The translations under genes and the position numbers were made by a program. Shown piece by piece: positions 19,426 through 27,110 of a stretch of 40,002 nt of DNA. The notes beneath the pieces are model-generated. The model saw only the letters and a program-made list of their open reading frames with translations. It did not search any database and had not been told where the DNA came from. The DNA is from Convivina praedatoris. GTDB taxonomy: Bacteria > Bacillota > Bacilli > Lactobacillales > Lactobacillaceae. The stretch lies in assembly GCF_933208495.1 (NCBI RefSeq), contig NZ_CAKOET010000009.1, forward strand, positions 1 through 40,002, read 5' to 3'. Every line of letters starts with the position of its first letter. The first letter of the stretch is position 1.

Positions 19426-19754
19426 TTATCGTCACCTCGTAACATTAAAAATATGAAAACAGCTTCAATTAACAATAGCCAAGTAATGTCAGTGGGCTTA
19501 GCTTCCATCAGTGCCAATAGTATGTAGGTCACCATCAAAACCCCTAAACCACTTCCAGTTTTAATAAACGTGCGATGATATTTATTACCACTTAATTTGT
19601 TAACTAAATCTTGATTTTCAGCTCGCAATTCTGTTAAATCCAATTTTAAACTTTCCACCTGGTTAAGCAACTTATCATTTTCGTTTTGCAACCATTCCAC
19701 CTGATCTTCCTGATTAGGCTGGCTTTCATCCTTACGCCACTTAAATATCTTCAT
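19422..19754 (-). CDS. Coiled-coil protein with two C-terminal membrane segments
   Basis: 110 residues from ATG 19754, chosen because AGGAGA lies 9 bases upstream; the longer frame to 19826 adds an unlikely tail across the promoter region. Residues about 18-55 form a coiled coil with heptad leucines (WLQNENDKLLNQVESLKL). Two hydrophobic segments follow (about 65-82 and 90-105), and the protein ends in a charged RGDDK tail. I do not recognise the family. The stop overlaps the tpiA start (ATGA), so the two proteins are made together; whether this means a functional link is unknown. Confidence 0.75.
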   Translation of the reverse strand: MKIFKWRKDESQPNQEDQVEWLQNENDKLLNQVESLKLDLTELRAENQDLVNKLSGNKYHRTFIKTGSGLGVLMVTYILLALMEAKPTDITWLLLIEAVFIFLMLRGDDK

Positions 19755-19819
19755 AATTCCACATCTCCTATACTTAGTATAATGGATTCGCCTTAAAATC
19801 AGAATATTAAATGGTTTTC

Positions 19820-19848
19820 TTGACAAATATAAATGATAACAGTACCAT
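19820..19848 (+). promoter_or_regulatory. Promoter of tRNA-Leu
   Basis: A perfect TTGACA at 19820-19825, a 17-base spacer and TACCAT at 19843-19848. The predicted start lies about 10 bases before the tRNA. Confidence 0.6.
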
Positions 19849-19864
19849 GTATAAGTTATCTGAT

Positions 19865-19950
19865 GCAGTCGTGGCGGAATTGGCAGACGCGCAGGATTAA
19901 GGATCCTGTGTCCGCTTTAGGACGTGCGGGTTCGACTCCCGCCGACTGCA
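19865..19950 (+). tRNA. tRNA-Leu (AAG), adjacent to the prophage end
   Basis: An 86-nt class II tRNA with a long variable arm. Acceptor GCAGTCG pairs with CGACTGC, anticodon stem CAGGA with TCCTG around TTAAGGA (anticodon AAG, codon CTT), and T stem GCGGG with CCCGC. CCA is not encoded. Its 3' end faces a leftward-reading prophage, as expected for a tRNA used as an integration target. Confidence 0.96.
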
Positions 19951-19957
19951 CTATCAT

Positions 19958-19991
19958 AAAAATAGGAATCGGTACTCCGATTCCTATTTTT
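19958..19991. terminator. Terminator after tRNA-Leu
   Basis: A perfect 15-bp stem (AAAAATAGGAATCGG and its complement) with a TACT loop. The T run serves the tRNA; the A run on the other side could also stop leftward phage transcripts. Confidence 0.9.
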
Positions 19992-20014
19992 TGTATGTAA
20001 CCTTCAACAGAAAT

Positions 20015-20043
20015 AAAAAAAGAAACCTCAAATATGAGATTTC
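20015..20043 (-). terminator. Leftward terminator at the prophage left end
   Basis: On the minus strand GAAATCTCA pairs with TGAGGTTTC (one G-T pair) around TATT and is followed by seven T. It would stop phage late transcripts before the tRNA-Leu gene. Confidence 0.8.
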
Positions 20044-20102
20044 CTTTAAGACTATGCCGACTGCCGGCATATAAAATGCTAATTTATAAGTATTTTAATA
20101 AC

Positions 20103-20124
20103 ATTGTGTCTAAATTATGTCTAA
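20103..20124. repeat. Two tandem 11-bp repeats in the prophage end
   Basis: ATTGTGTCTAA is followed directly by ATTATGTCTAA (10 of 11 identical), and a looser copy, AATAGTCTAG, lies about 25 bases on. Short direct repeats of this size in an att region resemble integrase arm-type sites. This is inference from position. Confidence 0.4.
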
Positions 20125-20176
20125 TAGAATCAGCCGAACTATAATTAATAGTCTAGGTGCTTTTTATGTTCCAATT

Positions 20177-20209
20177 TTTGCTGTTTTGTTTGACGAGAAA
20201 AACAGCAAA
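20177..20209. repeat. Perfect 11-bp inverted repeat in the prophage end
   Basis: TTTGCTGTTTT and AAAACAGCAAA face each other across an 11-base loop. No T run follows the stem on either strand, so it is not a plain terminator. Role unknown; it could be a protein site or part of an RNA. Confidence 0.5.
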
Positions 20210-20297
20210 GTTCGAAATGCTTAGAGCGCCAACGGTTTTCTCTTTTAATTTCCTTATGACAATTTGTTGGTTTATGTTTTTAATTGTTTAATCAAAC

Positions 20298-20389
20298 AAA
20301 AAAAGACGTTAACCCAATGGGCAACACCTTAATTTGCCACTCAATGACCTGTCTTGCGACAGTGTACACGCCATTTCCGAGCAGCTAAC
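20298..20389 (-). ncRNA. Candidate prophage small RNA of about 92 nt
   Basis: Between the endolysin stop and the attachment region, the minus strand has an extended -10 box TGATATAAT (20404-20396), then about 92 nt ending in a terminator (GGTGTTGCCC, ATT loop, GGGTTAACGTC with one bulged T, then seven T; 20298-20328). Upstream in the same transcript is a hairpin at 20340-20381: CTC, AATGGC and CTGTC pair in turn with GACAG, GTCATT and GAG around a GCAA tetraloop of the GNRA class, with two bulges on the 5' side. There is no open frame of note. It could be an independent RNA or a structured 3' end of the endolysin mRNA. No family was recognised. Confidence 0.5.
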
Positions 20390-20430
20390 AACTAAATTAT
20401 ATCATATATGTACGGGCAAAAGCCCTTTTG

Positions 20431-21210
20431 TTACTTAGTCTTATCAGCAATAGCCTGCGCTAAGTCATGAATTTCAGACTTGGTCTGCTCATCAATGACG
20501 CCTATAGCTTGCTGTGCTGTATCTGATTGAGAATCTGGTTGAGGTGACTCAGATTCTGGATGTGGATCTGTCTGATTGTTAACTGGTGCCGCCAACAAGT
20601 CCCAAGTACGTGCATCTCCGTAAAAGATAGAACGGTCATAAGGTACGCATACATACTGCCACATTGTAATGATTTTCCATTCTTTAATGTTAACAAAATG
20701 AGTATTGTCTGCCCAGTCTTGCAATTCTTGCGTGTATTCAGTAGGAGCCATATATGGGTAATCAGCAATCCACACAGGGTTATCTGCCATATCTTCCCAT
20801 GAGTATCCATGCACGCTATTAACAACGTCAGAATAACCAATATATAGCCACACCTTCTTACCAGTCTTCTCATAGATATAGTCAGCAATTTCTCGTGGTT
20901 CATAACCACTTAAAACTGGATAACCGGCCATATTTTCAAAATCAAGCAACAATGGTACATCAGGGTCATAACATTCAGGAGCTGCATTATCTAAGAAAAA
21001 TTGCGCCTGCTCTTTAGCATCAATTCCGCCGACGATGAAGTGATAAAGCCCTAACTTCTTACCTGATTCTTTAACTTGGTTAACCTGTGTAGTAACGTGC
21101 TTATTTACATAACTATTACCTTCCGTAACCTTAACGATCACAGCATCATTTTCGGAGATGATTCCACTAATGTCGGCAGGGTTGTTATCTGATACATCTG
21201 CTACAAACAT
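20431..21210 (-). CDS. Phage endolysin, GH25 lysozyme
   Basis: 259 residues from ATG 21210 (MFVADVSDNNP). The GH25 domain spans about residues 2-195: D6 at the start of strand 1, VIVKVTEG, the catalytic LLLDFEN block with D90 and E92, WIADYP and MWQY. It cleaves the N-acetylmuramic acid-N-acetylglucosamine bond. The tail is a linker rich in P, S, E and D (about 205-225) and a short helical end with no LysM, SH3 or other known wall-binding motif. GGAGG, located inside the end of the holin gene, gives an 8-base spacing; the longer frame to 21303 is rejected. No signal peptide is seen, so export depends on a holin. Confidence 0.93.
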   Translation of the reverse strand: MFVADVSDNNPADISGIISENDAVIVKVTEGNSYVNKHVTTQVNQVKESGKKLGLYHFIVGGIDAKEQAQFFLDNAAPECYDPDVPLLLDFENMAGYPVLSGYEPREIADYIYEKTGKKVWLYIGYSDVVNSVHGYSWEDMADNPVWIADYPYMAPTEYTQELQDWADNTHFVNIKEWKIITMWQYVCVPYDRSIFYGDARTWDLLAAPVNNQTDPHPESESPQPDSQSDTAQQAIGVIDEQTKSEIHDLAQAIADKTK

Positions 21211-21211
21211 A

Positions 21212-21694
21212 TTATTTACCTCCATATTGAGAAAGTAGTGCTCGTTGAATTGATGCACTATTAGACTCACTAATCGATGTATTGGCTGAACTCTGTGTTT
21301 CAAAATTAAGTTTTACTTCTGAAAATTTGCCTTTATCAGCTTGATTCAAGCTTTTGCTTGCACGCTCATTCATTTTCTGAACCGCATATTCTAGCTTATC
21401 CCCTAGTTGTTGATTTGAAAAAAGGCCATTCATACCATTGGCATTTAAACGTTCCTTTACTCGCTCAATAGCTTCTTGTCGCTTGTCAGCACCAACCATG
21501 TCAGTATTTTCTAAAGCTGAAACAGCATCATCAAACCAACCAGCTACTAGTGCTACGTTGTGTAGTTTAGTGACTTTTTCAATATTCACCGAATACTTTT
21601 TAATTAAGCTGATACCCGCATGAATTAACGGACCAAACAGGCCAAGCAAAGCTAATAACATAACTAAAAGCTCATATGACTGTGTAATCTTCAT
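21212..21694 (-). CDS. Phage holin, LLH family
   Basis: 160 residues. One N-terminal membrane segment (about 8-30) is followed by a soluble helical region with GADKRQEAIERVKERLNANG, which matches the Holin_LLH pattern (GxGxxKxxxAxxxVxxxLxxxG). The C-terminal 35 residues are serine- and asparagine-rich. The gene ends one base before the endolysin start and supplies its ribosome site, and it overlaps the coiled-coil gene upstream by 4 bases. It is the best holin candidate of the three membrane proteins here. Confidence 0.85.
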   Translation of the reverse strand: MKITQSYELLVMLLALLGLFGPLIHAGISLIKKYSVNIEKVTKLHNVALVAGWFDDAVSALENTDMVGADKRQEAIERVKERLNANGMNGLFSNQQLGDKLEYAVQKMNERASKSLNQADKGKFSEVKLNFETQSSANTSISESNSASIQRALLSQYGGK

Positions 21695-22110
21695 GTTGAC
21701 GAAATCTCCTCAATTTTATCTGAATAATCATGGCCACCCATCGCTAGCAAATCAGTATTGAGTCGTTTAACTAAATCGTTTAACAATCCAACCTGCATTC
21801 TCAGTTCTTGGTTTTCAGTCATAATTTTTTTGTTTTGTTCATTGATTGTCTTGTACTGTACGCTGATAATTTCATATTTAGAGCTAACATCAGCTAACTG
21901 GTCCATTAACTGGGTGTTCTTGTCACTAATTTCTTTAAGGCTTTTATCTAGGCGGTCAATCATATCCGTCTGCTTAGTCATGAAAGCATCTTCATGTTCT
22001 AGCATCGTGCTATCACGTTTCACACGATTTTTAATCCACACACCTAGAAGCACACAAAGAGAACCAAATGCGGTTCCTAGTGCTCCCCATGTTTCTGCGC
22101 TAACTATCAC
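21691..22110 (-). CDS. Phage membrane-anchored coiled-coil protein
   Basis: 139 residues from GTG 22110. One hydrophobic segment near the N-terminus (about 7-27) is followed by a basic turn (KNRVKRD) and a long coiled coil (about 35-125). GTG was preferred to the TTG at 22137 because AAAGGA lies 6 bases before it and the start overlaps the previous stop. Similar proteins occur in LAB phage lysis modules without proven function; a holin partner or spanin-like scaffold role is speculation. It overlaps both neighbours. Confidence 0.75.
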   Translation of the reverse strand: MIVSAETWGALGTAFGSLCVLLGVWIKNRVKRDSTMLEHEDAFMTKQTDMIDRLDKSLKEISDKNTQLMDQLADVSSKYEIISVQYKTINEQNKKIMTENQELRMQVGLLNDLVKRLNTDLLAMGGHDYSDKIEEISST

Positions 22111-22543
22111 CGGCAATCCTTTCCGCTCGTTTAACAACTTCCTCTATCTTCCGCTCGCCCATTAATTTATAACGAGCCTCGTTGTAAATTGACGATAATG
22201 AAAATATAAGCATTGCACCATACACAAACGGGTCCATCCGCCAATGTCCTGAATTAATACAGTCTGCAAAGTAGCAAAACGACAGCATTCCAAACAAAAA
22301 AACCGCTACTAAAAGTAAGAGCAGTCTAATCTTGTACCACCAAAAATCCCAGATAGCATTTACGGTAGTAAATGCTCCAATTAATAAATAGATAATACCT
22401 GGCACCAAGTCATCTACCCAGTCGATTTCTGGTGGTAATGTAATTTCTAATTGGTTAAATCTGAATAAGATAAATGAACCCACAATCATTTCAATCGCTC
22501 CGATTAACCATAAGTCGTTATTTCTAAAAAAATGTCTAATCAT
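22100..22543 (-). CDS. Phage protein with about four membrane segments
   Basis: 147 residues with about four hydrophobic segments (roughly 12-28, 46-64, 72-92 and 108-122) and a basic C-terminal tail (KIEEVVKRAERIAG). I do not recognise a family. A strong ribosome site (AGGAGG) lies 4 bases before the ATG. Location at the head of the lysis module suggests a second holin or antiholin, but four segments is unusual for those. Confidence 0.75.
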   Translation of the reverse strand: MIRHFFRNNDLWLIGAIEMIVGSFILFRFNQLEITLPPEIDWVDDLVPGIIYLLIGAFTTVNAIWDFWWYKIRLLLLLVAVFLFGMLSFCYFADCINSGHWRMDPFVYGAMLIFSLSSIYNEARYKLMGERKIEEVVKRAERIAGDS

Positions 22544-22551
22544 AATACCTC

Positions 22552-23769
22552 CTAATCTACTGCGATGTAAGATCCAGATATACCAAAAATGTATTGTGAT
22601 TTCATTCCAGCAGTAACATTAGCATTACCACCGCTATTAATAAGCATAGACCCTGCTGTATACCCCGCCTGCATTGATAACACAGCACCGCTATAAGGCA
22701 TAAATCTTCCAGAAACAATACCGGGTTGATTACCCATATCAGAAGTTAAGGTACCGAATCCGCTCACGGTCACTATATTTCCAATTCTAATGAAGTTGAT
22801 AATGACACCGCACACAATCTTAATCATCACCTCTGACTTTTTATGAATTGATTTCCAAGCAACAGATTTATTAAAGACAGAACCAACAGAGTCAAATCCA
22901 GAACCATCTAAACTAAATACTTCAATAATGCCGTGTACAGGATAGGTAGCTGTAGTAATCCTAACTAGCGCAGCACTTGGCATATTAACGGGAGAATTTT
23001 TAAAGGCAGCACTACCACCGTAAAAATAATGCACGCCAACATAATTAGCTAAGTTGTTGACAATATCATTGAAATCTCCACTCGTCACGAAATCACTAGG
23101 TCCATAAGCAATCTTAGTAGCGTCCGTTTTAGTTGCATACGATGATAGCTTAGTATTTAACTGGTCTTGTGTCACAGCGCTTAGTGCTGTCTTGTTGAAG
23201 TCAGCAATAGCCTTATCAATCTTTTGGTTAGCTGCAGTTAAATTACTATCAACGCTGTCAGCTTTACTATTGATAGTATCAAGCTTAGCCATCGTGTCCT
23301 GGGCACTCTTTTGAACAGCGTCAAATTTACCCTGAACGACCCTTTTAGCATCTTCAACAACACCATCGACAATGGAAATATAGTCTTTGGCTTGCTCACC
23401 ATTTAGGTCAACGGCCTCTTCAACGATGACTTTAAAGCTCGCAGTTGATGCCGTTTTATCGCCAAAAGTTACCTTAAAATAGGCATTTTTAAAGACGCCC
23501 ATGTCTTGACCGAGCGCCTTTGGTGGTGTGTATTCAAATATGCCGTAGTTGCGGTCAATGTAGGACACGTTAGTATCAACAACTACTTTACTAGCAGAGC
23601 TTTCGCCCATAAATGTGACAGTTCCACCAGTTAAATTGGTTGGGTCGCCGTTGTCTGTGAGCGTTACGTGCCAAGTCGAATAGTTACCATCCCCTTGCCG
23701 TAGAATAACACGGGGGTTATTAATTTCAGACTTAGTTGTGTCTAAACTTAAATTAAGTGTGCGGCTCAT
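22552..23769 (-). CDS. BppU-like baseplate upper protein / receptor-binding protein
   Basis: 405 residues. Residues about 1-130 resemble the BppU N-terminal domain (DTTKSEINNPRVILRQGD, then GIFEYTPPKALGQDMG), which attaches to the tail tip. A coiled coil follows (about 135-210, many A, D, K and N), then a beta-rich C-terminal half (about 225-405) that is glycine- and serine-rich and probably forms the trimeric head touching the cell wall. The start overlaps the DUF1617 gene by 17 bases with AGGAGG inside it. The C-terminal domain gives no family clue. Confidence 0.82.
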   Translation of the reverse strand: MSRTLNLSLDTTKSEINNPRVILRQGDGNYSTWHVTLTDNGDPTNLTGGTVTFMGESSASKVVVDTNVSYIDRNYGIFEYTPPKALGQDMGVFKNAYFKVTFGDKTASTASFKVIVEEAVDLNGEQAKDYISIVDGVVEDAKRVVQGKFDAVQKSAQDTMAKLDTINSKADSVDSNLTAANQKIDKAIADFNKTALSAVTQDQLNTKLSSYATKTDATKIAYGPSDFVTSGDFNDIVNNLANYVGVHYFYGGSAAFKNSPVNMPSAALVRITTATYPVHGIIEVFSLDGSGFDSVGSVFNKSVAWKSIHKKSEVMIKIVCGVIINFIRIGNIVTVSGFGTLTSDMGNQPGIVSGRFMPYSGAVLSMQAGYTAGSMLINSGGNANVTAGMKSQYIFGISGSYIAVD

Positions 23770-24166
23770 TGTAACCTCCTTCCTCGAATGAATCCATCAG
23801 TTTGTCATAACCATCAGCAGCTTCTCCAGCAATTAGCTCACTGTAATTACATAGTTCTGCATACAGCTTTGAAAACTGTCCTTCGGTGTCTTCTTCAAAA
23901 ATAGAGCGCTCTTGACGTAACTCGGTTAGTTCTTTTGATATTTTTTCAAAAGTTTTCTTACTTCCGTTTCCAGAAATCTGACCGTTTTCTTTTACTTCGG
24001 CACCGTTACTAACGATAATTGACCGCTCTTCTTCTCCAATTTCATAAACTTTAGCATCAATATTTTTAATTAAACGTGTCCGAAACCTGGAAACTTGTCC
24101 AGATAACTTAGATTCTTTTAAAAATAGATTCACACTATTTAAGTCAATATTAGTAATCTTAATCAT
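23753..24166 (-). CDS. Phage DUF1617 protein
   Basis: 137 residues, acidic and helical. The N-terminal pattern KITNIDLNSVNLFLKESKL, then SRFRTRLIKNI and a run of glutamates (EEERSIIV), fits DUF1617, a family found in the tail-tip module of LAB phages. Function unknown. It overlaps the tail-spike stop by ATGA and the baseplate gene start by 17 bases, so it is made together with the tail-tip proteins. Confidence 0.8.
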   Translation of the reverse strand: MIKITNIDLNSVNLFLKESKLSGQVSRFRTRLIKNIDAKVYEIGEEERSIIVSNGAEVKENGQISGNGSKKTFEKISKELTELRQERSIFEEDTEGQFSKLYAELCNYSELIAGEAADGYDKLMDSFEEGGYNEPHT

Positions 24167-26310
24167 TTAATTGTCACCCAAGACGTCGCCTTCCCCTCAC
24201 TATCAAATCCTTTTGGAATCGCTATTCTATCCATAGCAGCTAATTGCCCTAAGGTTTCTCGCAAATCTCCACCTTGTTCATACATACGAACTCCAGCCCT
24301 GAATACAACGTCATCATCAAATGTAAAGCCGGAATTATAACCACCAGTACGCCATTCTTTTCTGAACCAAGATAATTTAATACCGAAATTACCACTTTCA
24401 ATACCGGTATTACGAGCTGACCAAGTCATATAGTCCCCTTTACCGTTTAATTGAAATCCTAGTCCTTGATAGTTGTCTGGCATTCCACTCATGTGTGCGA
24501 CACCAACACCACCAACATCTTCATCATTCATATTTAGCGTCATTCCACCAGAATTGAACTTAGTGTTGACCCCTGTAGTTGATACTTTCATGCCAGAACC
24601 ATCAATAAATGTAGAGCCAAACGAACCATCCCAACGACTGCGAATGAATTGCGAGAAATTGCCAACTAATGAATTAACATTCAGGTTGATCACGTCAATT
24701 TGAGCAGCGTCAATTTGGCCGCCTTTGATGAAATTAGCTGATAGATGGCCGGTACTGATATTGTTAGCGTCTAGGTTCAACACATTCACGCGGTTAGCGT
24801 CGATAATGCCTTGCTGCAAACGGTTGGCGTCCGTAATGCCATTGAATTTAACCCATGTAGAACCAGAATAAGCGTACATTGCTACGCCATTAGGTTCGTT
24901 AACATCGTCCTTATACCAAGTATCTCCTTGTTGAGGATTTACCGGGTTATCGGGCCCACGGTATACCGTGTGGTCGCCGTTCAATTCAGCGCTATTCTTA
25001 TCCCACTGTGAGTCTGTAGATGCTTCCAAAACCCACGCATTACCATCGTAATAATATAGTTCTGTTTTTCCATTTGGAAGATTTTTAAACCACACATTTC
25101 CCTTGCGAGGGTTAGTTGGTTGTTCTACTCCAAATGTAGTGTCGTTATGACCACCGTGAGTCATTGTCCATGCTGACATTTCGGAAGTTACAGAAATACT
25201 ACTACTTAGTGAATTAACGCGATTAGTCATGCCGCCCTTAGAAAGGTCTGAACCGAGTTGAATTGTCGTGTTGCTTGGGTTAGTTAAGTCATAATTAACC
25301 TCAAATACTCGAGTCTTATAACTCAACTTGCGCTTATCGTGCATGATTAGTACGGTGTCACCTAATGAAAGACCATCAGTTTCAGCAATCGTAGCCGAAT
25401 ACTGAATAGCTGGGTGATTCATCGCCATTAGGTCGTTATATGCCGCTCTTAACAATTGCTTAGGGTCGTCAATGTTATCGTAGGTCTTGATTAACATACG
25501 GGGCTTACCGTCAATATGACCATATTCCAGCGTTGCTTCTGGGTCAGTTAAGACTAAATCACCCTTGACCTTGTCCATTGGGTCGCCCTTATCTTTCGCC
25601 CATTCTAAGTCTTCGATAGTAATACGCCGGCCATAACCATCAGGAGTATCATCATGACCCTCACTGACTTGCTCACCCTTACCACGGGGCAGGATAGCCG
25701 TGTAGATGGATGAGTTATCTCCGGTACGCTCTACCGTCAGCAAATTAGATCCATGTACGAATACTTTGGATGTGTCTTCTCCCTGACGAATCACATAGTC
25801 CATATAACGGCCGGTTATTTTACTACCGGTAATAGCTACATAGAATACAACTTCGCCACCTAGACCATTCACAACCTTAGTGATGGCGTCTAAGTTGCTA
25901 TCAAAGTAGTAGTTAGTCTGCAGCAATCCAGGGACGACACACACACCCAAATTCCAGGTAGAACCACCAAGCGCAACCGTCATCAAGTTATAAGCATTCT
26001 CACTCTTAAACCGCCGGTCTTTGATGTAACCGTATGAATTTAACTCCTGATAAGCCAATTCATAAGCACTATACTCAGTCCGATCTGATTGGTCTTTGAT
26101 ACTCATAATCCGAAGCATGACATAGTTATCAGGTTTAAGCGGATGAGGTACACCAATGTAACGAGCCTTACTATCCAAAGCAATCGTGGCCGGCACACTG
26201 AAATCAAGCGTAATTGCCTGGTTAATTTTGACATCAAGATGAGCTTCAATTAAATCGCTTTTATCAATTAAGCCAATAATTTCCTGCCTTTTATCAAATA
26301 GATACATCAT
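24163..26310 (-). CDS. Phage tail spike / tail-associated structural protein
   Basis: 715 residues. The first 350 residues match the phage minor structural protein N-terminal region (gp44-like hub): YLFDKRQEIIGLI, IKDQSDRTEYSAYELAYQEL, ILPRGKG and FEVNYDLTNPSNTTIQLGSD. Two related modules follow (about 372-470), each ending in a P-G-x-x-W-[FY]-K block and a YDG.AWV or YSGSTWV element. A repetitive stretch (about 473-530; DANRVNVLNLDANNISTGHL) suggests a beta-helix, before a glycine-rich C-terminal region. No peptidase or lysozyme motif was seen. It overlaps Dit by ATGA. Confidence 0.88.
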   Translation of the reverse strand: MMYLFDKRQEIIGLIDKSDLIEAHLDVKINQAITLDFSVPATIALDSKARYIGVPHPLKPDNYVMLRIMSIKDQSDRTEYSAYELAYQELNSYGYIKDRRFKSENAYNLMTVALGGSTWNLGVCVVPGLLQTNYYFDSNLDAITKVVNGLGGEVVFYVAITGSKITGRYMDYVIRQGEDTSKVFVHGSNLLTVERTGDNSSIYTAILPRGKGEQVSEGHDDTPDGYGRRITIEDLEWAKDKGDPMDKVKGDLVLTDPEATLEYGHIDGKPRMLIKTYDNIDDPKQLLRAAYNDLMAMNHPAIQYSATIAETDGLSLGDTVLIMHDKRKLSYKTRVFEVNYDLTNPSNTTIQLGSDLSKGGMTNRVNSLSSSISVTSEMSAWTMTHGGHNDTTFGVEQPTNPRKGNVWFKNLPNGKTELYYYDGNAWVLEASTDSQWDKNSAELNGDHTVYRGPDNPVNPQQGDTWYKDDVNEPNGVAMYAYSGSTWVKFNGITDANRLQQGIIDANRVNVLNLDANNISTGHLSANFIKGGQIDAAQIDVINLNVNSLVGNFSQFIRSRWDGSFGSTFIDGSGMKVSTTGVNTKFNSGGMTLNMNDEDVGGVGVAHMSGMPDNYQGLGFQLNGKGDYMTWSARNTGIESGNFGIKLSWFRKEWRTGGYNSGFTFDDDVVFRAGVRMYEQGGDLRETLGQLAAMDRIAIPKGFDSEGKATSWVTIK

Positions 26311-27101
26311 AGTAATTTAACCCTGTATTTAACCTTAATTTGAATTGCTTCTAGGCACACTACCTTATCGCCTTTTTTAATCTTGGCTTCAAATATATTG
26401 GTATTCATAATCTTAATCTTGTTAAGAATACTAGTCCCATTCATCGTTAACGTGCGATTATTGATATCTAACACAACAGTAGAATTAGCAGATAATCCGC
26501 CACCCAATTCCATGATATAACTGTTACCAATCGTAATCCGCATGTTATCGGTTGATTGTGGCGGTAATTTAACAACAATCGTATCAACGTTTTGCGGGTA
26601 TAGTATCTGTGGGTCATTAATCATAGCCACGTTACCACCAGTAACCTCTTTTGACTGACCATGACGATAAGGGTCGCTCATTGTGATTTCAATGGTACCT
26701 TTAACTGACAAGCTACCCGGCTCCGTATTAGTTAGTTTAGTAACTGTACCAACCCTGACAAATTCCGGTTCGTCGTCAAAATAAAATTCCTTTTCATCCC
26801 CTTGTAGCAGATATTTAAGGCGTGTAAAGGCGCTGTTAAACTTATCTGTTGTGTCAGCAATCAAAAAGAATCCAACCGTTACTATATTATGATCCAACTG
26901 AGAATTTAAAAAGAAGTCGCCATCGCCAAATGTATCAGCAACCTGCAACTTCCTAGTGTAATTATCTCGGCCATCAACGTTAACCGTATGAAATTCAGCG
27001 ATTTCATCATCTAGGTTGTGGCCGTTAAATGTTAAGGACTCTACCGGACGTTTATCCGGCGGAGAGGTAGTCTTTTCAATATCTCGAAATTCGTAACTCA
27101 T
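26307..27101 (-). CDS. Distal tail protein (Dit)
   Basis: 264 residues, the size of Dit proteins. It lies directly after the tape measure gene and before the tail spike, the fixed Dit position. The N-terminal LTFNGHNLDDEIAEFHTVNVDGRD and the TFGDGDFFLNSQLD block, then FYFDDEPEF and the ITMSDPYRHG motif, match the siphovirus tail family. Dit forms the hexameric ring joining tail tube and tip. AAGGAG precedes the start. Confidence 0.9.
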   Translation of the reverse strand: MSYEFRDIEKTTSPPDKRPVESLTFNGHNLDDEIAEFHTVNVDGRDNYTRKLQVADTFGDGDFFLNSQLDHNIVTVGFFLIADTTDKFNSAFTRLKYLLQGDEKEFYFDDEPEFVRVGTVTKLTNTEPGSLSVKGTIEITMSDPYRHGQSKEVTGGNVAMINDPQILYPQNVDTIVVKLPPQSTDNMRITIGNSYIMELGGGLSANSTVVLDINNRTLTMNGTSILNKIKIMNTNIFEAKIKKGDKVVCLEAIQIKVKYRVKLL

Positions 27102-27110
27102 TAAATCTCC

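Noticed and set aside
18589-20231. A shared 10-mer TTAGAGCGCC after tpiA and in the prophage end, considered as attachment repeat
   Set aside because: Too short, no extended identity, and the tpiA side is not a prophage boundary.
20412-20427. GGGC-AAAA-GCCC hairpin followed by TTTT on the plus strand after the endolysin stop
   Set aside because: It points the wrong way for the endolysin transcript, the stem is only 4 bp, and no rightward gene needs it.
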